Source: DAOTUL01 sp034437435 (lineage in GTDB: Bacteria > Chloroflexota > Anaerolineae > Aggregatilineales > Phototrophicaceae). Taken from it: a stretch of DNA of 9,534 nt. The stretch is taken from the NCBI GenBank assembly GCA_964417785.1, contig CAYQJO010000168.1:1-9534 (forward strand). The letters run 5' to 3'. The translations under genes were made by a program, and so were the position numbers. The notes beneath the pieces are model-generated. The model was not told where the DNA came from and ran no database searches. It worked only from the letters and a program-made list of their open reading frames with translations. Positions 1-6,767 of this stretch are shown piece by piece; position 1 is the stretch's first letter, and each line of letters begins with the position of its first letter.

Positions 1-1006
1 GCTGATCCGGCGCAGCATCGCGCAAGCGTCCTACCGCTTCATGTAACCAGGACACAACCGTTTCCTGGGAGAAATCATGGTAATCCTGGTCGCCGCGATC
101 CCGCAGATCAAAGGCCATAATGGCCGGTTCATCCCGGTAACGTTGGGCGATGAACATCATCTGTCGCCAGGTATGATCTGGCCCATCGTAGAGCGGATAA
201 ACGCGCAAATCCGGGTCTTGGTGCAGCACCAGGATCAATTTGAATCCACGTCGCGCCGCCAGATGGATAAAGCCGTCCAGACGCTCGAAACTGCGCACCA
301 CCGGCACCGCACCGTTACCGGGACACTGGAACAAATCGTCATGCCGCAGGAACACCCGCAGCGTGTTGATGCCGGATGCCTGCATCAGGTCCAACTCGAA
401 ATCGACCGACGGCACCTGCATCTGTGTCAGAAAACGTTCATTCGGGTAATCGCGGGGATAGAAATTGATCCCGCGCACGGTGTAGACCGAACCCGACACA
501 AAGAAACGATCCCCCACAACCGCAACAAAAGCCCCACCGTTCGGCTCGTATTCCGGCAGACCATTCACCGCCGCCGACACATCGAAAGGCGAACAGGTCG
601 CCAGCGTGGGGCGTGTATCCAGACGCGCAATACCCTGCTGCGCTTCAATGCCGCCGGGAACATATTCAAGCGCTTGCTGAAAAGCAGCGAGCGCCTCATC
701 GTTGAGCCGTCGCCCCTCCAGCGCCGACCCCATGCCCACATATGCCCGGTAGTAGTGCTGCACCAGCGGTTCGTCACCGCATTGACCGTCCAGCACCGCC
801 AGCGCATCCAGGTCGTGGATGACGGCCCGCCAGTCCTGCGACCAGTTGGCGTCGATGCTGGCACAGAGTGCGGTCACACTGCCAGTATCGACGGTCGGCA
901 CCGGCGTGACCAGTGCCATGCCTTCGGGCGTGGGCAGCGATTCCGGCTTGCACGCCACCAATAGCGCAATCAGCAGAACGATGACACTAAACCGACTGCA
1001 TCGCAC
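1..1006 (-). CDS. Lipoprotein with TPR-like segment and GH5-like (cellulase-type) barrel, partial
   Basis: The reading frame is open from a GTG at 1006 to the left window edge (335 codons seen; the C-terminus is missing). The GTG is the only usable start: an in-frame TGA lies two codons upstream, and later starts would remove the signal. Residues 6-18 are hydrophobic and end in a clean lipobox, LVAC, with Cys19, so the protein is probably exported and lipid-anchored. Residues about 80-128 resemble a TPR helix pair (YYRAYVGMGSALEG, then DEALAAFQQALEYVP). From residue 175 it looks like a glycoside hydrolase family 5-type TIM barrel: VRGINFYPRDY, then DLMQASGINTLRVFLRHDD, then RGFKLILVLHQD, then RYRDEPAIMAFDLRDRGD. 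In active GH5 enzymes the last motif normally ends in Asn-Glu, with Glu as acid/base; here the matching pair is Asp303-Arg304. The gene overlaps the upstream GHMP kinase gene by 20 nt and is the fifth gene of the operon. The family call is by motif; activity is doubtful. Confidence 0.75.
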   Translation of the reverse strand, partial: MRCSRFSVIVLLIALLVACKPESLPTPEGMALVTPVPTVDTGSVTALCASIDANWSQDWRAVIHDLDALAVLDGQCGDEPLVQHYYRAYVGMGSALEGRRLNDEALAAFQQALEYVPGGIEAQQGIARLDTRPTLATCSPFDVSAAVNGLPEYEPNGGAFVAVVGDRFFVSGSVYTVRGINFYPRDYPNERFLTQMQVPSVDFELDLMQASGINTLRVFLRHDDLFQCPGNGAVPVVRSFERLDGFIHLAARRGFKLILVLHQDPDLRVYPLYDGPDHTWRQMMFIAQRYRDEPAIMAFDLRDRGDQDYHDFSQETVVSWLHEAVGRLRDAAPDQ

Positions 1007-1868
1007 TGATCACCACACCCTGCGTATCAACCGGCAGCACCCAGGCGCGAGATTCAACCGACGCGCTGCGAAACGCCTCAACCATCGTCTCACCGATCCG
1101 GGCGTGATTGGCGTGGGCGAAGGCCAGCAGCGCCGGACCACCTTCAGATGACGTGACCGCTACTGCACCGGCTCGCTGTGCCATCTCGATCACATGACCG
1201 TAACCGCTGATGGGTGGCGGATGGTGCAGGCGGTCATCAAAGACCTGCGCGAGGAGTTCCATATCGCCATCGGCCAATGCCTGCATCAGCAGCGGCACCC
1301 GTCGCAGATTCGCCAGCGCATCGCGTCGCGGCACCTGCTCCGGTTCGGGGGCCGGAGCATACTGTGGCAAATCCGGTACCACCACCACGATTTCAACCGG
1401 CTGTACCGGCAGTGACCGGTAGATCAGGCGGTCGTCAATCAGCAGTGCCGCCGCCAGACCACCCTGCACCGAAGCCACCACACTATCAGCCCGGCTGAAC
1501 CGTGCCGCCAGCGCCAGTATCTCCTGCCGGTTGAGCGGGTCACCGAGGAGGTTGTTGGCACCCATCACACCCGCGAGTGCCAGCGCACCATTCGCTCCCA
1601 GGCCGCTGCGCGGCGGGATGTCGTCGCTGACGGTAATATCAAAACCGAGAACAGCCTGTTCCATGTACTGAAAAAACCGGCTCATCGCTCGCACCACCGG
1701 GTGCGCCAGACCGGTCTCACCCTGCCCCTTTATGTGGACGTTGACCTGCGTGTCCCGCCGGGCGCTGACCTCCACCGTGACATAAAGCCGGAGCGCCAAC
1801 CCCAGGCTTTCGATTCCGGGTCCCAGATTGGTCGCGGTGGCCGGCAGCCGAATCTTGATCTTCTGCAT
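987..1868 (-). CDS. Homoserine kinase-like GHMP kinase (ThrB family), divergent
   Basis: A 293-residue protein, close to the usual length of homoserine kinase, which phosphorylates homoserine with ATP in threonine synthesis. The ThrB architecture is visible: N-terminal PATATNLGPGIESLGLAL (residues 9-26), the ATP-loop region IPPRSGLGANGALALAGV (84-101), and a C-terminal SSEGGPALLAFA (240-251). Several usually conserved positions differ. The GLGSS loop is GLGAN (Ser to Ala92/Asn93), the N-terminal Asp is Glu20, the EGHPDN segment reads FSRADS (124-129), and the HxPYR segment reads HHPPPI (215-220). It may therefore use another substrate or have lost activity. The ATG at 1868 shares its A with the TGA of the histidine kinase gene (TGATG), which implies translational coupling, with a GGTGGA about 8 nt upstream as a possible ribosome site. 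No other threonine-pathway gene is in view, so the context gives no support for a homoserine role. Confidence 0.8.
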   Translation of the reverse strand: MQKIKIRLPATATNLGPGIESLGLALRLYVTVEVSARRDTQVNVHIKGQGETGLAHPVVRAMSRFFQYMEQAVLGFDITVSDDIPPRSGLGANGALALAGVMGANNLLGDPLNRQEILALAARFSRADSVVASVQGGLAAALLIDDRLIYRSLPVQPVEIVVVVPDLPQYAPAPEPEQVPRRDALANLRRVPLLMQALADGDMELLAQVFDDRLHHPPPISGYGHVIEMAQRAGAVAVTSSEGGPALLAFAHANHARIGETMVEAFRSASVESRAWVLPVDTQGVVISAMQSV

Positions 1869-2881
1869 CAGAGTTCCACCGTTGGCAAAACGAAGGTAAA
1901 GGTACTGCCCAGTCCAAGATTGCTGGACGCCCAGATGTCACCACCGTGACGGATAACGATGGTCCTGGCAATGGTCAGTCCCAGGCCACCACCGGCCATG
2001 TCGCGGACCCGTTCATCATTGCCACGATACAATCGATCAAAGACCAGTTCCAGTTCATCGTCGGCGATCCCGATACCCCGGTCAGCAACACTGCAATAAA
2101 CCTCGTGCGTGTCACCCCAGGCATGGATCACGATGGTCTGCTCGGCGGATGAATAGGTGATGGCGTTGTGCAAGAGATTGTAGACAACCTGTTCCAGGCG
2201 TACCGGGTCACCCATCACCGTTGGCAGCGGGTTTTGCAGCGAGACCGCGATCACAATCTTACTCTTGCGGGCCAGCGACGTCAGACTGCTGACCGCCTGG
2301 TTGACCACATCAGCCATTTGCAACGGACGGTACTCTAGCGGCATACCAGCTTCAATCCAGGCCAGGTCAACCAGTGACCCGATCACATCGTAGATTTTTG
2401 ACGAGGTTTGTCGGATTCGGGTGATAAATTTGGCCTGCTGGCTGTTGAGATCACCGAATTTTGCCACCAGATCAGCGAAACCGGTAATCGCTGAAATAGG
2501 ATTGCGCAGATCGTGCGAAATGGCCTTGATAAGCGCCTCCCGCCGCGTATCCAACTCGCGCCGCTCGGTGATGTCGTGCAAAAGTGCGACACGCTTGCCC
2601 GTTTCCAGAGTCGTTGCCATACCTACCGCCAACCGCCGGCGTGGCAGATGGATGTCCAACGTCTGATCGCCTTCACGGGTCATCAGGTTGACAAGTGCTG
2701 CGTTGGTACGAAATGCCTGAGCCACCGGCTTGCCGATGATGTCTTCCGGGATGATTCCCAACATCGCCGCACCTGCCGGGTTGATCTGACGAATGAGTCC
2801 GGCAGCATCGGCACTCAGGAAACCATCAGACGTACTCCGAAAGACAAAATCGAATGCCTGTACGTCTGTAAGTGCCTGCAT
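1868..2881 (-). CDS. Soluble PAS-domain sensor histidine kinase
   Basis: A 337-residue two-component histidine kinase. Residues about 5-107 form a PAS domain (FRSTSDGFLSADAAGLIRQINPAGAAMLG), joined by the usual ITERRELDTRREALI linker to a HisKA dimerisation helix. The H-box is SHDLRNPIS, with phospho-acceptor His123. The ATPase domain has an N-box (VVYNLLHNA, Asn235 and Asn239), a G1 box (DRGIGI, Asp267), an F-box (VFDRLYRG, Phe281) and a G2 box (GGGLGL, 297-302). All catalytic boxes are intact, so it should be active. No membrane segment or signal peptide is visible, so it is probably cytosolic and senses an internal signal or binds a partner. No response regulator is in the window. The start lies 8 nt after the glycosidase-like gene stop, with no clear Shine-Dalgarno sequence, so translation may depend on coupling. 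Confidence 0.93.
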   Translation of the reverse strand: MQALTDVQAFDFVFRSTSDGFLSADAAGLIRQINPAGAAMLGIIPEDIIGKPVAQAFRTNAALVNLMTREGDQTLDIHLPRRRLAVGMATTLETGKRVALLHDITERRELDTRREALIKAISHDLRNPISAITGFADLVAKFGDLNSQQAKFITRIRQTSSKIYDVIGSLVDLAWIEAGMPLEYRPLQMADVVNQAVSSLTSLARKSKIVIAVSLQNPLPTVMGDPVRLEQVVYNLLHNAITYSSAEQTIVIHAWGDTHEVYCSVADRGIGIADDELELVFDRLYRGNDERVRDMAGGGLGLTIARTIVIRHGGDIWASSNLGLGSTFTFVLPTVEL

Positions 2882-2889
2882 GGAACAAG

Positions 2890-5310
2890 TTACTCGGCTG
2901 TATTCTCATCAATTTCAATCATCATCCGGTCGGGTTGGTCGGATACCCCTTCAGGATCAACCACCCGCTGCCATTCGTCATCTGCTTCAAGCTGGACTTC
3001 ATGCCCGGACGGGAAACGAATTGTCGTTCCATTGGTGCTGCGCCAAATCTGTACCCCGTACTGCGTCACTGACACATCACGGCCCCAGTGCAACGGCCCC
3101 CCGGTCCACACGGTTCGGCTGTTGACAATCCGAATCCCAAACAAGCGCATCAGTAAGTGCAGTGGCACGATACCAGCCAGATGGCCGCGTTCACCCAGAC
3201 CGCTCTGTGTCTCAGTGTGATAAAACTCGGTGAAATGCTGCTGCTCATCCACCACTGACGCCTGCGCCCGCAGCAACCGGCGGGCCACTTCAGCCGCCAG
3301 CGTTCCCGCTCCGGCGTCGATCAGACCTTCCCCAACCAGCGTCGTAAAATAGCCCCACACACCGCCGCCACCGTTGGCACTCGACGGGTCAAAATCCGGG
3401 TCTTTGGCGGAAACAATCGAAAGACCGGTTGGACGCAAGAACCGGCTCTCATCACCTGCCAGTGTAACCAACGCTTTGGCTTTCTCCGCTGGTAAATCGC
3501 CCGTCCACAGGGGTAACAGCGCGTTGACATCCAACCGGGTCAGGTCAACCGAGCGCACGGTGACATGATAAACACGGATCAACCCCTCACAGCGTACCCG
3601 GTCAATCTGGCTGTAAACATAGTCGCTGGTATAGACACCATGTCCGTAGCTCCAGGTGAAATCCGAGAGGTTCACCGTTTCCGTCAGCGGTTGACCATCC
3701 ACACCAAAGCCTTCCAGGGTCAGCTTCGCTCGTGGAGCCTTGCCCATCCCACCCGAAATACGCACCAGCAGCCGGCTCGGCGTTTCCAGTTTGAGCGCTG
3801 GCAAATGGTCTTCATCGCCGCGTCCGTTCTCCACAACGGCGACGCCTATCGTTATCATGTCCGTATCCCGATCACGGTAAGCGAAGCGATTTTCGAACCA
3901 CAACCGGTCGAGGATCGTCATGAACTCTCTGGCACGATTTTGCAGTTCATATGCGCCGGGGTCATCCAGAACAGCGGCCATCTTCTGCAAACTCAGCGCT
4001 TCAGAGATCAAATATGCGCCCAGGTCGGGTGTCTCCACATGGCCGATGTGTGTATTCTGCGCCCAGGGCTGTCCGGTACCAAAGGTCGGCCAGAACACAT
4101 ATCCGGTCTGACGCTCATTCTGCCATTCCGGCAGAACATCACCATCAGCATCCAGATCAAGTTCGCACCAGCGGTTGAAGAAATCCAGCAGTCCAGGCAT
4201 AACCTCGCGTAAGAAGTCTCTGTCTTCGGTATATTCGTAGATACCCCAGGCCAGACGCGCCAGCAGGGGTGGACACAGCATATCCTGCCGCTGGCCGCCC
4301 ATACCGGGCGCAAAATCGATCCAGCCATCCTGTGACTGAACCGCCAAATAATTACGCACAATATCTTTCGCCAATTCCGGCGCGACCGGCGCGATCCCCA
4401 GTCCGGCAAGATAAGCCAGATGCGGTGTTTGCCCATTCCAGCCACGTCCATAGTCACTACCATCACCAGCACGGCTGTATCCATGCGCTGGATTGCGCGA
4501 CGCGACAAATGAATGGCCCGGCAGTCTGCTACCCGGCCCAATGAACGACTGGATCAACTGGTGATAGGATAGGGCTACAGATTTGTCCAGATCATCGTCG
4601 CCAGTCTTCACTTCCGGCATGGAGACAGCAATTTGCCAGTCCTGTGCCAACCACCATTGGGCGCGTTCTAATGAAGTTTCAGCTTTATCCAGACCGGCAT
4701 GTACCCAGCGGACCGTCGCTTCCTCGCCGGATGCCAACGCAAGATCAATACCAATTTTCGGGCTGGCTTTGCGACCCGGCACCAATTCGACGTGCGCATC
4801 CGCCAGAACGACAACCGCTTCCAGGCCGGGGAGTTTACCCATCGACAAAGCGTGCGTGCCATCAACCAGAGTCAAAATTGCGAGGGTCTGCTCCCGGTCA
4901 CGGGCGATCAAATGGCCGAACACTTCCAGCCGCACCGTTTCGTCCCGGATGCCGCTATTGCGCACGGTGAAGCAGCCACCGACCGCGTGCGATTCCAACG
5001 CCCGGTATTCGGCACTGAACGGCAGGTCAGCCGTCAGCGCTCCTTCTACCATTGCGTAGCCGGGCGCAAACGCAGTGATCGTCGGTGGCCGTGCATAAGT
5101 TTGCGCCTGATAGATGGTTTGTCCGTTGTGCAGCCACATCGGTACCAGGGTCGCAAGTCCTACCCGTCCACCATATTGTGTCTGAAGGGTCAGCGCGGGG
5201 TTGTCGCCAGTACCCGGCAGCAGTTCCCATACCTGATCGTCGGTGTAATCGGTCGAACTGACTCTCACATCCGCCGCGAGTTGCAACGCTTCAAGCTTCC
5301 ACCGCGCCAT
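2890..5310 (-). CDS. Cytosolic (alpha/alpha)6-barrel glycosidase-like protein (GH63/GH37-like)
   Basis: An 806-residue protein without signal peptide or membrane helix, so probably cytoplasmic. Residues 1-235 are beta-rich, like the N-terminal sandwich of GH63-type enzymes. Residues about 240-730 resemble their (alpha/alpha)6 barrel: GWNGQTPHLAYL, then DGWIDFAPGMGG, then LDADGDVLPEW, then ETPDLGAYLISEA, then ILDRLWFENRFAYRD, then LPLWTGDLPAEKAKAL, then GGGGVWGYFTTLVGEGL, then FTEFYHTETQSGLG. Glu695 in that last motif matches the place of the general base in GH63/GH37 proteins; the general-acid Asp could not be placed with confidence. About residues 505-595 form an inserted beta-rich module with the pattern TLEGFGVDGQPLTETVNL. 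Residues 730-790 are a beta-rich tail. The likely role is hydrolysis of an alpha-linked oligosaccharide or a small glycoside; the substrate is unknown. The ATG follows the lipoprotein stop by 6 nt, with GAGGAG (5320-5325) just before that stop as ribosome site. Confidence 0.75.
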   Translation of the reverse strand: MARWKLEALQLAADVRVSSTDYTDDQVWELLPGTGDNPALTLQTQYGGRVGLATLVPMWLHNGQTIYQAQTYARPPTITAFAPGYAMVEGALTADLPFSAEYRALESHAVGGCFTVRNSGIRDETVRLEVFGHLIARDREQTLAILTLVDGTHALSMGKLPGLEAVVVLADAHVELVPGRKASPKIGIDLALASGEEATVRWVHAGLDKAETSLERAQWWLAQDWQIAVSMPEVKTGDDDLDKSVALSYHQLIQSFIGPGSRLPGHSFVASRNPAHGYSRAGDGSDYGRGWNGQTPHLAYLAGLGIAPVAPELAKDIVRNYLAVQSQDGWIDFAPGMGGQRQDMLCPPLLARLAWGIYEYTEDRDFLREVMPGLLDFFNRWCELDLDADGDVLPEWQNERQTGYVFWPTFGTGQPWAQNTHIGHVETPDLGAYLISEALSLQKMAAVLDDPGAYELQNRAREFMTILDRLWFENRFAYRDRDTDMITIGVAVVENGRGDEDHLPALKLETPSRLLVRISGGMGKAPRAKLTLEGFGVDGQPLTETVNLSDFTWSYGHGVYTSDYVYSQIDRVRCEGLIRVYHVTVRSVDLTRLDVNALLPLWTGDLPAEKAKALVTLAGDESRFLRPTGLSIVSAKDPDFDPSSANGGGGVWGYFTTLVGEGLIDAGAGTLAAEVARRLLRAQASVVDEQQHFTEFYHTETQSGLGERGHLAGIVPLHLLMRLFGIRIVNSRTVWTGGPLHWGRDVSVTQYGVQIWRSTNGTTIRFPSGHEVQLEADDEWQRVVDPEGVSDQPDRMMIEIDENTAE

Positions 5311-5316
5311 TGCCCC

Positions 5317-6021
5317 TTACTCCTCTACTCGCCAGGTACGGGATGCTTCATCGAACAAATAGATGACGCCTGATCGGCTCGTGACCCGGTGAATTCCTGG
5401 TTCCGGTACAAATTCGCCATCCGATCCCACCTCACCGCCAAACTCATAAACATAATCCGTCACATGACCAAATTCCTCTTCGGTGGCCCAGCCGAGGAAG
5501 TCACGCACGGCGTCGTTCTCCCGCCACAGCTTGCCGAATCCTCGCTCTGGCTGGTAAAAACCTTCGGGCGGTTCGGTCCAGTTGGAATCGAACTCCGGCA
5601 TTCCCTCACGCCATGTATCCGGCTGTTTGATCCACTCACCGCCGGTATTGTCGACGCCATTCACCATGATCCAGATTTCCTCGGTCGGTTCGACCCAGAA
5701 CATCCGCCCATTCTGGAATGCCTGCTCCGCCACGATAATCTGATCGACGATTGGAGTCGGGCGCGGGTCTTCAGTAGGTACGACGGTGGGTGTGGCGGAA
5801 GACTGCGGTGTCTCCGTCAGAGTCGGTGTTTCCGTTGGCAGTTCAGTCGGAACGGCTGCCGCGGCCTGACCGGGCGGGGTTACGGTCACGACCTGTATCT
5901 GTGTGACCACCCGCGTCACCTCGACTACCCGCGTCACTTCAACCCGATACTCAGTTGGCCGGGACGCCTGACAGGCTGCCAGCAACAGAAAAATGCTTAC
6001 GCTCACAAGCGATAATCGCAT
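5317..6021 (-). CDS. Lipoprotein with EVTRVV repeats, Pro/Thr linker and an unassigned Trp-rich C-terminal domain
   Basis: A 234-residue exported lipoprotein. After a short basic start and hydrophobic residues 4-16 comes the lipobox LAAC (Cys17). Residues 27-39 hold two consecutive EVTRVV units, followed by a Pro/Thr/Glu-rich linker (about 49-91) that would hold the domain away from the membrane. The C-terminal part (about 95-234) is rich in Trp, Phe and Tyr: GRMFWVEPTEEIWIMV, then DTWREGMPEFD, then QPERGFGKLWREN, then FLGWATEEEFG. This pattern recurs in Chloroflexota surface proteins; a wall or sugar-binding role is only a guess. The ATG at 6021 was chosen because GGAG (6028-6031) lies 6 nt before it and the signal peptide then has normal proportions; an in-frame GTG at 6033 would add four residues. 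It is the first gene of the minus-strand operon. Confidence 0.85.
   Translation of the reverse strand: MRLSLVSVSIFLLLAACQASRPTEYRVEVTRVVEVTRVVTQIQVVTVTPPGQAAAAVPTELPTETPTLTETPQSSATPTVVPTEDPRPTPIVDQIIVAEQAFQNGRMFWVEPTEEIWIMVNGVDNTGGEWIKQPDTWREGMPEFDSNWTEPPEGFYQPERGFGKLWRENDAVRDFLGWATEEEFGHVTDYVYEFGGEVGSDGEFVPEPGIHRVTSRSGVIYLFDEASRTWRVEE
5906..5941 (-). repeat. Two tandem 18-bp units encoding EVTRVV-EVTRVV
   Basis: On the plus strand the units are ACCACCCGCGTCACCTCG and ACTACCCGCGTCACTTCA, directly adjacent and differing at three positions. They lie in frame in the lipoprotein gene just after the lipobox and encode the EVTRVV pair. The spacer could vary in length by gain or loss of a unit. Confidence 0.8.
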
Positions 6022-6027
6022 ATCATG

Positions 6028-6031
6028 CTCC
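6028..6031 (-). promoter_or_regulatory. Shine-Dalgarno GGAG deciding the lipoprotein start
   Basis: GGAG on the minus strand ends 6 nt before the ATG at 6021, which is good spacing. It overlaps the first codons that a GTG start at 6033 would use, which argues for the ATG. Confidence 0.6.
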
Positions 6032-6069
6032 ACACTAAACGATCAAGAATGGTGACTGATCCTGGACTG

Positions 6070-6099
6070 ATTGTATCAAGATCGGACGCTGATTGGAAA
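6070..6099 (-). promoter_or_regulatory. Candidate sigma-70-like promoter of the minus-strand operon
   Basis: The minus strand carries TACAAT (6070-6075, five of six matches to TATAAT) with TTTCCA (6094-6099, four of six matches to TTGACA) 18 nt upstream. Transcription would start near 6063, leaving a leader of about 40 nt before the lipoprotein ATG at 6021. This is the only good promoter-like match seen ahead of the five-gene operon. Confidence 0.5.
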
Positions 6100-6111
6100 G
6101 GACTTTCAATC
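6091..6111. promoter_or_regulatory. Imperfect dyad overlapping the -35 of the minus-strand promoter
   Basis: The outer arms are GATTG and CAATC, with AA and TT pairs further in; seven of ten pairs match around the central base. It covers the candidate -35 hexamer, as a repressor or activator site would. It could also occur by chance in an AT-rich gap. Confidence 0.3.
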
Positions 6112-6166
6112 ATGTCGGTTTTTTTATACACTCCTCCTCGAAATTGAAAACAAAGGGAAACTCCGC

Positions 6167-6391
6167 ATGGAAGAAGAAAAAGGCAGCAGCATCTTCTGGT
6201 ACGCCGCCGCCATTGGCGTCTTGCTCACCGCCGCCGTCGTCACCGTACTGATTGTCTCAATTATCGTCTGGGTTTTGAACAGCGATGACGATGCACACGC
6301 CGCCGGTACCGCTCCCATCACAGAGGAAGTCGAGACGACACCGGAAGCCACACCCGAGGCTGAAGCATACAACCTGGAGCTTGTGGCGTGA
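6167..6391 (+). CDS. Small single-pass membrane protein, unknown function
   Basis: Encodes 74 residues. A short acidic N-terminus (MEEEKGSS) is followed by one long hydrophobic segment, about residues 9-38 (FWYAAAIGVLLTAAVV, then VLIVSIIVWVL), and then an acidic tail with TPEATPEAEA repeats. The few Lys/Arg residues are all N-terminal, which favours an N-in, tail-outside orientation. The ATG at 6167 has AAAGGGA about 8 nt upstream; the longer in-frame start at 6071 (TTG) has no such site and overlaps the divergent promoter. The TGA stop overlaps the GTG start of the next gene (GTGA), so the two are translated together. No known family is recognised. Confidence 0.7.
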   Translation: MEEEKGSSIFWYAAAIGVLLTAAVVTVLIVSIIVWVLNSDDDAHAAGTAPITEEVETTPEATPEAEAYNLELVA

Positions 6392-6711
6392 AACCCCGGC
6401 CCCAAAACATCACCCTCAACAAAACCGAGGGCTTTCTCGAAATTGTCTGGAACATCGACGATGAGGTTTGTCGCTACCCACTTTCGCACCTGCGGGAGGC
6501 CTGTCCCTGTGTGGAATGTCGCGGCGGTCACCAGTACATGACCGCCGAATACGACCCCAAAGACATTCTGGAACTCAAACCCAGTCGCAGCTACCAAATC
6601 GCCAACATTCACATGGTCGGGAATTATGCACTACAACCTGTATGGGATGACGGTCATGACACAGGTATTTACACCTGGGAATATCTGCACAAAATCCGCC
6701 ATATCGACTAA
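6388..6711 (+). CDS. DUF971 / gamma-butyrobetaine hydroxylase-like N-terminal domain protein
   Basis: A 107-residue stand-alone DUF971 (GBBH-like N-terminal) protein. The family signature is plain: YPLSHLREACPCVECRGG, then ALQPVWDDGHDTGIYTWEYL. In human BBOX1 this domain binds zinc through three Cys and a His; the matching residues here are Cys39, Cys41, Cys44 and His90, so a Zn(2+) or other metal site should be intact. The catalytic oxygenase domain is absent, as in most bacterial members. These are often found near iron-sulfur or Mrp/ApbC-type proteins, but none is in view. The GTG start at 6388 overlaps the previous stop (GTGA), with GGAG at 6376-6379 at 8 nt spacing. Function is unproven; a metal-binding or adaptor role is likely. 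Confidence 0.9.
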   Translation: MKPRPQNITLNKTEGFLEIVWNIDDEVCRYPLSHLREACPCVECRGGHQYMTAEYDPKDILELKPSRSYQIANIHMVGNYALQPVWDDGHDTGIYTWEYLHKIRHID

Positions 6712-6767
6712 GTTTGTGCATTTCATACAACAAAGGACTGGTCATCTGGTCTCGTTAACTTCGCTGT

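Larger units (their letters stand above)
6034..6166. other. Divergent intergenic region
   Basis: About 130 nt separate the two divergent gene blocks. The region holds the minus-strand promoter and the dyad described separately. For the plus-strand pair, the best -10-like match is TATACA at 6125-6130 after a run of seven T, with no convincing -35. CTCCTCC at 6131-6137 reads as a strong ribosome site on the minus strand, but no suitably spaced start follows it. Confidence 0.5.

Noticed and set aside
77..964. Long plus-strand open frame of 295 codons
   Set aside because: It lies antisense to the lipoprotein/GH5-like gene. Its translation is rich in Arg, His and Gln with no family motif, while the minus frame has a lipobox and recognisable domains.
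2513..5373. Several plus-strand open frames of 150-235 codons (2513-3220, 3565-4212, 4583-5059, 4699-5373)
   Set aside because: All are antisense to the kinase and glycosidase-like genes. They have low-complexity compositions, no ribosome sites and no motifs, as expected for shadows in GC-rich DNA.
6003..6113. 36-codon minus-strand frame downstream of a strong GGAGGAG
   Set aside because: The ribosome-like site is 17 nt from the ATG, which is too far. The frame overlaps the lipoprotein start and has no features, and the proposed promoter lies inside it.
6734..6752. Repeated CTGGTC in the gap before the binding-protein gene
   Set aside because: Two short copies only, in direct orientation and with no clear relation to a promoter. 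This is likely chance.
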